The notes under the pieces are model-generated. The model searched no databases and was not told the DNA's origin. It saw only the letters and a program-made list of their open reading frames with translations. From assembly GCA_029946075.1 (NCBI GenBank), contig JAQSDT010000020.1:1-9071 (forward strand): a stretch of 9,071 nt of DNA, given 5' to 3'. The DNA comes from a bacterium (GTDB taxonomy: Bacteria; Pseudomonadota; Alphaproteobacteria; Rhizobiales; Xanthobacteraceae). A program made the position numbers and the translations under genes. Shown here piece by piece: positions 1 to 6,070 of this stretch (position 1 is its first letter; every line of letters begins with the position of its first letter).

Positions 1-1110
1 TCACCATTTCGCACTCGCAAACTCATCAATGTGAAGTGAGGCGCGAAGATCGGCGGTTTGCTCGGCTTTAGGGGGCTCAAGCGGGATCCCCGTTGCGTCG
101 GCGATCCTCGTAATCCCGTCAAAGCCAGCAATAACCGCGGCAGCGTCAATCATAGCTTCAACTCCGACTGCTTTGATAAGCGCTGCACGCGTCAGAATAA
201 GAGATCCTGCTTCGGCAGAAATTGCGGCGTCGGCGAACGCAACATACTCGGTCGCATGCGGAACGCCGATATTTGTCTTTCCATCCATGATGCCGGAAAA
301 GTCATACTGCTCGTTGTCATGTTGACCGCTCGCACGGAGCAGGGCTGCATGGCTGGTCGTTCAATAAACACATTGATTGAGGGCGGCGACACGCGCCGCA
401 AGCATCTCGATCTGGGCGTGGGTGATCTTCCGGTATTCGCGAGAAAAGTCGCGCATCGCTGGTGCTGGCAGGTACATGGTTTCAAACAAGTCCCACCAGT
501 GGATCATGGAGTCGGGAACCAGACTGAGCGCGCGATGCACATTGCCCCCGCCGCGCTCGCGCGGTCCGGGGTAGTCGCGATAAAGATCTGGATCCTCCGC
601 AGTCCGATCTTCTGGCGCCAGAGTTGACATCCAGGCCAGGCCAGGTCTGCTCCCTCGCGGCCGATGGCGGGAAGGATCTCCCGGCTTCGCTATCGGAAGT
701 GTGCGCGCCGGCAGACCGGCGGCGCGATGGAACGTGTCAGTCGCAACGACGACAGAAACGACTGACAACAATTCGACATAGTGCTCTTCTGAAAGGCCCG
801 CAGAGATCAACGATCGATACCAGCCTTGTCCAAGGCGGCCCGAGTCGGTTCGAACACGATGAATGGCCTCGATGGCAGCAAGCGGCAGGTCGACGGTCTT
901 GTCATGCTCGCCGAACGCCATGGCCGCGGAAGCCGCCTGCTTTCGCGCAAGGCAAAGTTTACAATGAACGGCCTCCCGTGTCTCCGCAGCGATGGCGACA
1001 CGCTCGGCACCCGTCCACCAGGTCCCTGCCTCACCGACCCGCTGCCAGGCAACATCCAGACTTTTAGATAAGTCGGATCGAATTCTAGATTCCATGCTGA
1101 CATTCATCAT
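1..1110 (-). CDS. AhpD/CMD-like selenoprotein (CxxU), in-frame TGA read as Sec
   Basis: One 369-residue reading frame from ATG (1108-1110) to TGA (1-3), interrupted only by TGA at 361-363. The reading across it is ALNQC-V-Y-U-TTSH. Counting from the ATG, this gives E235-x11-C247-x2-U250-x3-H254, the AhpD catalytic signature E-x11-C-x2-C-x3-H with the second, peroxidatic Cys replaced. The frame stays family-like after the TGA and ends with the usual IADATGIPL stretch. The N-terminal half is a second, degenerate CMD-like domain with C50-K-L-C53 and no following His. Known role of the family: alkylhydroperoxidase/thiol peroxidase chemistry in the cytoplasm. A SECIS-type hairpin follows the TGA (324-358). 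The gene lies 38 bases after the other selenoprotein gene, so they are probably cotranscribed. The Shine-Dalgarno is weak; an upstream in-frame TGA at 1129-1131 limits earlier starts. Alternative: a nonsense mutation, but the exact active-site position argues against it. Confidence 0.88.
324..358 (-). promoter_or_regulatory. Putative bacterial SECIS element of the AhpD-like gene
   Basis: Starting three bases after the TGA on the minus strand, GACC pairs with GGTC (4 bp). A bulged A is followed by a GC/GC pair of 2 bp, then a 2x1 internal loop. The upper stem is U-G, G-C, C-G, A-U, closing an 11-base apical loop (335-345) that begins with G, 16 bases after the TGA. Bacterial SECIS elements are known to place a short stem with a G in the first loop positions about 16-37 bases after UGA, inside the coding sequence. 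Folding was done by eye. Confidence 0.6.
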
Positions 1111-1148
1111 TGGAGTTCTTGGGTTAGCTCATAGCTTGCCTTGTCCAG

Positions 1149-1637
1149 TCACCCGGTGGCCAACCTTCGTTTCTCATAGATACCGATCAGCGCAAGGATG
1201 TCCGCTGGTTCAGCCCTGCCAATTGGGCCTGAGCTATAGGTCGAGGAGATTACTTTGCTATCCTGTCCGACGATAAACTCCGCCGGTTGAACAAAATTGC
1301 GGTTTGGCTCCCACCAGGCGCCGATCGAGTCGGCCATTTCTCGAGTGAAGCCCCAAGCTAAAGGAAAGGTCAAAGACAGTGTTGCGGCGAGCTCACGGGT
1401 CTTGTCCTCGGCGTCGACGCTCGCCGCCACGACGCTGGCGCCCAAGGCTTTCAGCTCCTCAAGCTTGCTTTGCAGGCCGACCAACTGCCGGCGACAGAAG
1501 GGTCACCAATGCCCGCGATAAAAGAGAGCAATGCGGTACCGACCTTCGAGGTCCTGTGGAAACCGGAGCGACTTGTTACCAACGAGGGACAAAGCGAGGT
1601 CGGGGAACAAAACACCGGCGTTGAGTTGATGCGGCAT
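1149..1637 (-). CDS. Peroxiredoxin-like (redoxin) selenoprotein with UxxC motif
   Basis: A 162-residue frame from ATG (1635-1637) to TGA (1149-1151), with an internal TGA at 1503-1505. It begins MPHQLNAGVLFPDLAL and reads YRGHW-U45-P-F-C48-RRQL at the active site. The AhpC/TSA redoxin family has RGHWCPYCRRQL there, so Sec replaces the nucleophilic Cys of a thioredoxin-fold CxxC. The rest (E-L-K-A-L-G-A-S-V-V-A-A-S-V-D and a C-terminal strand with AEFIVG) fits peroxiredoxin-like proteins, and length is normal. GAGGAGG at 1643-1649, five bases before the ATG, fixes this start. Reading only after the TGA gives a spurious 111-residue ORF starting TTG at 1484. Probable role: cytoplasmic peroxide or disulfide reductase. 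A SECIS-like hairpin (1471-1496) and a TATAAT box (1682-1687) flank the key points. It is followed by the CxxU AhpD-like gene. Confidence 0.9.
1471..1496 (-). promoter_or_regulatory. Putative bacterial SECIS element of the peroxiredoxin-like gene
   Basis: On the minus strand, bases 11-14 after the TGA (GCCG) pair with bases 24-27 (CGGC), extended by a G-U pair. The enclosed loop contains several G and U. Below a 1x2 internal loop, a lower helix UGU/GCA (bases 7-9 with 30-32) adds three pairs. If the closing G-U opens, the loop starts with G 15 bases after the TGA, close to the spacing known for bacterial SECIS elements. The architecture resembles the hairpin after the other TGA at 361-363. 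Folded by eye only. Confidence 0.55.
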
Positions 1638-1681
1638 GACAACCTCCTCGGGATCAATGTCCGAATGACGTTTATGGTTTC

Positions 1682-1687
1682 ATTATA
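1682..1687 (-). promoter_or_regulatory. Candidate sigma-70-type -10 box (TATAAT) for the selenoprotein pair
   Basis: A perfect TATAAT on the minus strand, 45 bases before the peroxiredoxin-like start codon. It would give a leader of roughly 38 bases holding the strong GAGGAGG ribosome site. No convincing -35 hexamer stands 16-19 bases upstream, so an activator or a weak promoter is possible. TATAAT is rare by chance in DNA this rich in GC. It overlaps the TAA end of the small upstream ORF. Confidence 0.35.
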
Positions 1688-1979
1688 TCTCGACAGCAGT
1701 CCGCGACCAGTAAAAGCTATCCAGTCCTTTATACGGGCCACCGATTGCCTCGTTTTTTGTCAAACTGTCCGGAGAGAACGATGGAAGCGCCGAACTGTAG
1801 AGGCCAAGCAGCAAGGGCGTCACGGCCATCATCCCTTCCGGCATCGGTGTGAAGTCGGTCGCCGCCATCGCCTGCATCGTCGAGTTCTTTCAGTTGCTTC
1901 CAACTACTCCAACGGGAATGTTGGGCGTCAATCCTTCGGGGATTGGAAACGTTTCGAAGGTAGTTGAAAGGGAATACAT
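1683..1979 (-). pseudogene. Small ORF interrupted by TGA; unrecognised, doubtful
   Basis: This covers most of the otherwise gene-free stretch 1638-1990. A frame opens at ATG 1977-1979, 11 bases after the FMN-reductase stop and behind an AGAGG-like site. It runs 98 codons to TAA at 1683-1685, broken once by TGA at 1890-1892 (codon 30). Either part alone is short; the second could restart at ATG 1875-1877 (64 residues). The two parts share a loose pattern, F-P-I-P-E-G-L and F-T-P-M-P-E-G-M. No Cys occurs in the frame, and no good hairpin follows the TGA, so selenocysteine insertion is not supported. I recognise no family. It may be a decayed gene, a short gene starting at 1877, or chance. Confidence 0.25.
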
Positions 1980-1990
1980 CGCCTCTTGTG

Positions 1991-3070
1991 TCACTTGGGA
2001 CGCGGGTCGCGCAAATGCGCATCGGCAGCGACCAGCTTGCCTCGTCGTTGCAGCTTCACCGCGGCGATTAGCATGAGCGCCGCGTTGCGCACTTCTTCCT
2101 GGAGCGGCTTGTCGTCGTCGAGATCATCGTGGCTGGTCGCATAGGGCTTGTAATAGCCGATATAGCGGTCGATCTCGGCGGCATGGCCGGCGCCGATCAA
2201 GCCCAGGTCGCCTAGCCAATCCGTCAAAATGCGCCGAAGAACTTCCGTTCCTGCGGTGTCTCCGTGCACGACGACGGAGAAGGCGCGGCCCGCGAGGTGG
2301 CGCGGATAATCCCAGCCTTTGAGCTCGATCTCCTTGGCGAGTTTGGGGTCCTTGCCTTGCGTCGTGGTCGGATCAGGGTTGCCGCCGTCGGCGCAGACCA
2401 ACCGGTCGATCATCGACTTCAGGCCGCTCGGCGCCTGGTACCAGTTGACCGGCGTCACGATCATCACGCCGTGCGCCGCCACCCACATCGGGTAGATCTC
2501 GGCCATCCAGTCGTTGACCTGGCCCATCGCATGGTTGGGATAGCAGGAACAAGGCCAATGGCAGAGCGGCATGGCAGTCGCGACGCAGGATTTGCATGGC
2601 AGGATCTGGCGGCCGTATTCCGAGGTGAGGCGGCTGAGGTCGAGCACCTCCGCGTCGAAGCCGCGTTCGCGTTCGACGGCACGCCTGGCGATCTCGACCA
2701 AGCGGAAGGTCTTGGACATCTCGCCCGGACAGGTCTGATCGCTACGCGACGAACCGTTGATCAGCAGGATGCGCGATTTGGACGCTGCAGACTTCTGCTG
2801 ACGTGCTGCGCGGTCGACGGCCTGGCGCGCCGCCGACCAGTCGATCGAGAGATCATAGCCTGGGTCAGCAAATCGCTGACCGGCCGGCTTGGTGCGTGGC
2901 GCCTTGCGGTAGTCGTGATAGCCGTCCCACGCGGTAGCGATGATCTTGTCGATCTCAGGCTGAAGCGCGTTGAAGGCAGGATCGAAGAAGCGTTCGTGGA
3001 CGCGGCGGGTGAACTCGGCTCTGGTGAGGGCCACGCTCGGCATGCCCTTGCGTATCTTGATCTTCGACAT
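1991..3070 (-). CDS. Flavodoxin-like NADPH-dependent FMN reductase family protein with Cys cluster
   Basis: The protein has 359 residues from ATG 3068-3070, chosen because GGAGG (3079-3083) lies eight bases upstream; an in-frame TTG at 3085 would put that site inside the gene. Residues 1-95 are a charged helical extension. The flavodoxin fold starts near residue 99 with RILLINGSSRSDQT, the FMN-phosphate loop, and has TPVNWYQAPSGLKSMIDRL in the middle, typical of FMN reductases and WrbA/Isf-like proteins. An insertion carries five cysteines, C159, C162, C170, C174 and C176 (PCKSC...C-HWP-CSC), which could bind iron-sulfur or another metal. It would act as a cytoplasmic flavin-dependent electron carrier or reductase. 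It lies 79 bases after doxX on the same strand and may belong to the bufferin operon; I see no sigma-type motif before it. The substrate is unknown. Confidence 0.85.
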   Translation of the reverse strand: MSKIKIRKGMPSVALTRAEFTRRVHERFFDPAFNALQPEIDKIIATAWDGYHDYRKAPRTKPAGQRFADPGYDLSIDWSAARQAVDRAARQQKSAASKSRILLINGSSRSDQTCPGEMSKTFRLVEIARRAVERERGFDAEVLDLSRLTSEYGRQILPCKSCVATAMPLCHWPCSCYPNHAMGQVNDWMAEIYPMWVAAHGVMIVTPVNWYQAPSGLKSMIDRLVCADGGNPDPTTTQGKDPKLAKEIELKGWDYPRHLAGRAFSVVVHGDTAGTEVLRRILTDWLGDLGLIGAGHAAEIDRYIGYYKPYATSHDDLDDDKPLQEEVRNAALMLIAAVKLQRRGKLVAADAHLRDPRPK

Positions 3071-3149
3071 GCCTGAATCCTCCAAGGTAAGCCAAGCAAT
3101 ACTTTATCCGGGGCGACGGGCGCCGAGAGCGGATCTGCATGCATCTGCT

Positions 3150-3626
3150 CTAGGCGCCGTAGTCCGATGGCGGCCGATTCGGGCGCAGCGCCTTCAGCAC
3201 GAAATGGTCAAGCGAGACTGGGCCAGGGCCGGCGATGCCCAGCCAGGCGAACATCACCAAGTAGGAGATCTCCTCGAAGCCGAGCAGGGTTTGCAGCGAG
3301 TCAACGTCGCTCCATTTGGCGGACGCGACCGCCACAAGCATGACGATCATCATCGGGACCGAAATGAACCGGGTCAGCAAGCCGAGCAGCAGCAGTAGGC
3401 CGCCGACAAATTCCATACCCGAGACGAAGGGCGTCAGGATCTCTGGCGCGGGAATTCCCCACTGGCGAAAATTCTCGATCATCTGCGGCAGGAAATGCAG
3501 CTTCTGCCAACCGGTCCACAGGAATACCCAGCCGACGACGATCCGGACAGCCAGTGGTCCAGCCCAGGAAAAATAGCCGGCGACGACCCGAGACCAGTCG
3601 TAGAGGATCGAGGTCAGTAGGTTCAT
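3150..3626 (-). CDS. DoxX family inner-membrane protein (bufferin-operon type)
   Basis: Start chosen at ATG 3624-3626 (158 residues, MNLLTSILYDW), with AAGGTG five bases upstream. An ATG 33 bases earlier (3659) has no ribosome site. Four hydrophobic segments are visible, near residues 20-37, 65-85, 87-103 and 118-135, with the DoxX pattern of R-I-V-V-G-W-V-F-L-W-T-G-W-Q-K-L in the first. DoxX proteins are small membrane proteins linked to redox and sulfur metabolism. One is the fourth member of HvfABCD/bufferin operons, where its exact job is not settled. It follows the DUF2063 gene by 87 bases in the same direction, as expected for that operon order. Confidence 0.88.
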   Translation of the reverse strand: MNLLTSILYDWSRVVAGYFSWAGPLAVRIVVGWVFLWTGWQKLHFLPQMIENFRQWGIPAPEILTPFVSGMEFVGGLLLLLGLLTRFISVPMMIVMLVAVASAKWSDVDSLQTLLGFEEISYLVMFAWLGIAGPGPVSLDHFVLKALRPNRPPSDYGA

Positions 3627-3713
3627 GGTTGCACCTTGCGAGTTGATGTTTGTAGTCATTCCGAGCGTGGCGCGATGCGCGTCAATGAGACGGATCGGTA
3701 GATGTAGCGGGCG

Positions 3714-4511
3714 TCAGTATTGAAACGAACCGACCATTCCTACCTCAACCCAGCCTCGTAACAAGCTGGCGGCGCGCGCCGCTGCCTGCTCTTTCCCGAC
3801 ATGCCCTACAAGGCATTCGCAGAGTTCTGGAAAGGGCTGACCCTGGATCAAGGCCTGAAGCATCTCGCTCTCGTCGCGCTCCAGCGAACGGAAATGCGAC
3901 ATTAGCTCCGGCCGCCAGATCGCCCAGGTGACGGGCTCGAGCGTGCGCTCGATTTCCAGGTCGCCGCACGGGACCTCTTCGCGGCGCTGCCAGGCCGACG
4001 CCACATTATGGACAAACGACTGCAAGCTCAGCGACGACAGCGGCGTGAAGGAAAGTGTTTCCCAAGCATCTGGCGCGAGCGCGATCAGGGCATCGGCAGA
4101 GATCGGCGCGACGTCCGGCGCGTCGAACGCCTCGCTCAGCGCCCACTCGAAGCGGGCCATCTCGGCCACGGCAGCCGCGCGGTTGTAGGGAGCGGTGCTC
4201 GCGGCAAAATCGGCGAGGTGTCTGCCGAACCATCGTACCGAGGGAGCGCGCGATGGGTGGGCGGCGATGTAGGCACGCGCCAGGTGATCAAAATCGGCCG
4301 GACCGCACATCGCCATCACGCCGGGGTAATCGTTGGTCAGAACCTCGATCAGGCGCAGTGCGTAACCGTCGCGGTAGACGTCGAGCAGGGTGCCGCGTTT
4401 GGCTTTCCTAGTGTCGCGCACTGAGGCTGCGAAGTCGCTGCCGTTGGCCAGCAGATAGTCCTGGAAGGTCCGCTGCAGATCGTCGAGTGATCGGGCGTTT
4501 GCGCGGTTCAC
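3714..4511 (-). CDS. bufC: DUF2063 protein, bufferin-maturation partner (BufC/HvfC type)
   Basis: 265 residues, starting with GTG at 4509-4511, which overlaps the TGA of the preceding gene (GTGA) and so implies translational coupling. The N-terminal DUF2063 domain covers about residues 9-100, with L-x-V-Y-R-x-x-Y-x-x-R-L, the Y-P of NDYPG, and the S-V-R-W-F-G-R-H-L-A-D-F end. The rest is the helical C-terminal domain. In bufferin systems this protein pairs with the DUF692 enzyme, recognises the precursor and helps convert Cys side chains to thiooxazoles, acting in the cytoplasm before export. Placement directly after the DUF692 gene and near a Cys-rich precursor makes this role likely here. 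The symbol is by context and family, not by search. Confidence 0.88.
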   Translation of the reverse strand: MNRANARSLDDLQRTFQDYLLANGSDFAASVRDTRKAKRGTLLDVYRDGYALRLIEVLTNDYPGVMAMCGPADFDHLARAYIAAHPSRAPSVRWFGRHLADFAASTAPYNRAAAVAEMARFEWALSEAFDAPDVAPISADALIALAPDAWETLSFTPLSSLSLQSFVHNVASAWQRREEVPCGDLEIERTLEPVTWAIWRPELMSHFRSLERDESEMLQALIQGQPFPELCECLVGHVGKEQAAARAASLLRGWVEVGMVGSFQY

Positions 4512-5365
4512 GCGGCGGCCTTGCGTTCGGCTCCGGTCGTCTTCCGATCTGCCGCCTGGCCGGCGATGCGGCGGGCGACATCGAGCTCGGCCAGCAGTTC
4601 CTCGTAAGGCGGGATGTCAGCGTCGCGCTCGATCATGGTCGGCACGCCGGGGAACATCTTCACCGCCTCGGTGTAGAGCTCCCAGACGCCGGGCACGATC
4701 GGATGGTCATGCGTGTCAATGATGTGGCTGCCCTTGTGGGTGTGGCCGGCGAGATGGAACTGGCGCACGCGGTCCCTCGGCATGCCGCGCAGGAAGTCGA
4801 TGGCGTCGAATTCATGGTTGAAGGCGCTGACGTAGACGTTGTTAACGTCGAGGAGGATCTCGCAGTCGGCGCGCCGGGTAAGCTCGGCGATGAATTCCCA
4901 TTCGCTCAGTTCCGAGGTGACATAGGTGACGTAGCTCGACACGTTCTCGAGGACGAGCTTGCGGCCGAGCCGGTCCTGGACGCGCATTACGCGCTCGGCG
5001 ACATGGTCGAGCGCCTCCTCGGTATAGGGCAGCGGGAGCAGGTCGTGCATATTGATGCCGCGCAGGCCGGTGAAGCAGAGATGATCGGAGACCCACATCG
5101 GCTGCACGCGATCGGTCAGCGTCTTCAGCTCGTCGAGGTAGCCCATGTCGAGTGGATCGATTGAGCCGATCGACATCGACACGCCATGCAGCGCCATTGG
5201 ATAGTCGCGGCGGACACGGTCGAGCCAATGGAGCGCATTGCCGCCGGCCACCATGTAGTTTTCCGACAGCGCCTCGAACCAGCTCACCCGACCGGGGCTG
5301 GCAGCAATCTCTTCGTAGTGCTCGTGGCGCAATCCCAAACCGAAATCGACGTTATTGCTAGTCAT
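4508..5365 (-). CDS. bufB: DUF692/MbnB-like multinuclear iron enzyme (BufB type)
   Basis: 285 residues from ATG 5363-5365. This is a TIM-barrel DUF692 protein of normal length, full of the expected metal ligands: H60 (A-L-H-G), D94-H95 (S-D-H-L-C-F), E140-N141, D173 (LLDVNN), H184, H204 with H208 and H210 (HLAGHTH), D217 and H219, and E246. The MbnB/BufB family uses non-haem iron and oxygen to turn cysteines of a ribosomal peptide into heterocycles; the bufferin product is a thiooxazole. The gene follows the precursor by 83 bases containing a long perfect hairpin, has no good Shine-Dalgarno, and overlaps the DUF2063 gene by four bases. The weak ribosome site plus the hairpin suggest it is made in smaller amounts than the precursor. 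Confidence 0.92.
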   Translation of the reverse strand: MTSNNVDFGLGLRHEHYEEIAASPGRVSWFEALSENYMVAGGNALHWLDRVRRDYPMALHGVSMSIGSIDPLDMGYLDELKTLTDRVQPMWVSDHLCFTGLRGINMHDLLPLPYTEEALDHVAERVMRVQDRLGRKLVLENVSSYVTYVTSELSEWEFIAELTRRADCEILLDVNNVYVSAFNHEFDAIDFLRGMPRDRVRQFHLAGHTHKGSHIIDTHDHPIVPGVWELYTEAVKMFPGVPTMIERDADIPPYEELLAELDVARRIAGQAADRKTTGAERKAAA

Positions 5366-5391
5366 GGGAGAAAGCCCAATCCCAGGAAGAA

Positions 5392-5422
5392 GCGGGTGTC
5401 CGGGATCTCACCGGACACCCGC
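5392..5422 (-). promoter_or_regulatory. Intercistronic hairpin between precursor and maturation genes
   Basis: GCGGGTGTCCGG at 5392-5403 and CCGGACACCCGC at 5411-5422 are perfect 12-bp arms around a 7-base loop. The hairpin starts 26 bases after the precursor stop codon in the direction of transcription. No U-run follows on the minus strand (TTCTTCC), so it looks less like a full terminator than a partial terminator or a 3' stabiliser of the precursor message. That would give more precursor than enzyme, as many modified-peptide operons need. Confidence 0.75.
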
Positions 5423-5448
5423 AAATAGTCGCGAGCGGATGGAAAGGT

Positions 5449-5685
5449 CTAGAGAACCTTGCCGCCGGCAGCGGTGCAGGCCGCGGCGTCCTTGGCCTCA
5501 CTGAAGCCCTGGCCCTTGCAGGCATTCTGGCCCTTGCCGGGGGATGCCGTGCCGCCTTTGCAGGCGCTCTGGCCTTTGCAGGCGTTCGCCGCACCGCATT
5601 TGACGCCGTCGGCGTAGGCGGCGGTGGCGAAGGTGCTGGCGGCAAAGATCGCAGCGGCGGTCGTGATCAGCGTACGCTTGTTCAT
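5449..5685 (-). CDS. bufA: Bufferin-type metallophore precursor peptide
   Basis: 78 residues from ATG 5683-5685 with AGGAGG five bases upstream (5691-5696). Residues 1-25 form a Sec signal peptide (K-R n-region, hydrophobic core, cleavage after A-Y-A25). The mature part holds five cysteines, C30, C36, C42, C56 and C70, in a low-complexity frame with a recurring A-C-K-G-[QG] unit at C36, C42 and C56. It has the make-up of the small periplasmic Cys-rich proteins that head bufferin/HvfA operons. The DUF692/DUF2063 pair encoded next to it would oxidise several Cys to thiooxazoles that bind copper; the product is then exported to the periplasm. Transcription is expected from the ECF promoter at 5729-5754. 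I cannot say with certainty whether it is the BufA1 or BufA2 subtype. Confidence 0.9.
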   Translation of the reverse strand: MNKRTLITTAAAIFAASTFATAAYADGVKCGAANACKGQSACKGGTASPGKGQNACKGQGFSEAKDAAACTAAGGKVL

Positions 5686-5728
5686 GAAATCCTCCTAAAT
5701 GTACGAGCATTGGGCTCGCTTTAGGTTA

Positions 5729-5754
5729 TTCGTCGTGACTGGATTGAACGTTAC
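5729..5754 (-). promoter_or_regulatory. ECF (SigF/NrsF-type) promoter of the bufferin operon
   Basis: On the minus strand GTAACG (5749-5754) and CGAA (5729-5732) are separated by exactly 16 bases. This fits the GTAACC-N16-CGAA type described for Caulobacter SigF. Transcription would start near 5722, leaving a leader of about 37 bases with the AGGAGG site. Two further copies with the same spacing lie at 6025-6050 and 7340-7365. Confidence 0.85.
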
Positions 5755-6024
5755 GCGAAGAAGGAACTCTTTTTTCTGTTGGCCCCAACCTGCCAAGTTC
5801 CGCTGTTCATCACGTTCTCGTGACGTAAGGAAGCGGCAGCTGATATCGCGATCCGACCGCTTTAAGGCCTTGGTAGCCCGGCGACCGCGCCGTCATTTGC
5901 AGTGCACGCAGGAAATTGGCGCCAAGAGTATGGTTCCAGTACCAGCCAAGGCTATCGGTTACAGGAGTTCAGGCATTTTGGGCCTGAACAACGGCATCGT
6001 GCTGACTGGCAGCGATGATGGCGT
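5755..6024. other. Divergent intergenic region, no gene seen
   Basis: Between the two divergent ECF promoters. A plus-strand open frame (5699-6028) has no ribosome site, no recognisable family, and runs through both promoter regions, so it is not called. The stretch contains a perfect 8-bp inverted repeat (5967-5989) and a weaker 5-bp hairpin, TCACG/CGTGA, at 5810-5823. Otherwise I see nothing interpretable. It is rather long for a simple shared promoter region. Confidence 0.6.
5967..5989. repeat. Perfect inverted repeat upstream of the sigma promoter
   Basis: GTTCAGGC (5967-5974) and GCCTGAAC (5982-5989) flank a 7-base spacer. It ends 35 bases before the -35 box of the sigma operon and about 210 bases from that of the bufferin operon. 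It could be an operator for a dimeric regulator or a transcribed hairpin. No U-run follows on either strand, so a terminator is unlikely. Confidence 0.5.
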
Positions 6025-6050
6025 GTAATGATTCCCCCTTCGCGCCCGAA
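6025..6050 (+). promoter_or_regulatory. ECF promoter of the sigma/anti-sigma operon (autoregulation)
   Basis: GTAATG (6025-6030), 16 bases, CGAA (6047-6050) on the plus strand. It has the same layout as the promoters at 5729-5754 and 7340-7365, with one change in the -35 box (T for C), which may make it weaker. Transcription would begin near 6057, about 14 bases before the TTG start of the sigma gene. Confidence 0.75.
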
Positions 6051-6070
6051 TATATGAAAGACCGACCTCG

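Noticed and set aside
1451..1741. Minus-strand 96-residue frame overlapping the start of the peroxiredoxin gene
   Set aside because: Out of phase with the peroxiredoxin frame, and its content is unlike any family. The true N-terminus reads through the TGA at 1503-1505 to the ATG at 1637.
1890..1892. Third in-frame TGA as a selenocysteine codon
   Set aside because: No neighbouring Cys, no known Sec-type motif, only a weak downstream fold.
1470..1967. Plus-strand 165-residue frame
   Set aside because: It lies antisense to the peroxiredoxin-like gene, has low-complexity Arg-rich content and no ribosome site.
2264..3076. Long plus-strand frame of 270 residues
   Set aside because: Antisense shadow of the FMN reductase, created by GC-rich codon use; no recognisable domain.
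4487..5164. Long plus-strand frame of 225 residues
   Set aside because: Antisense to the DUF692 gene, whose metal-ligand pattern is clear; the frame is a shadow.
5825..5850. GTAAGG-N16-CGCG resembling the ECF promoter
   Set aside because: The -10 box does not match CGAA, and a better-placed copy exists at 6025-6050.
5937..5962. Minus-strand GTAACC box
   Set aside because: No CGAA at 16 bases (ACTG there).
5699..6028. Plus-strand 109-residue frame in the divergent intergenic region
   Set aside because: No family resemblance or ribosome site, and it runs through both ECF promoter regions.
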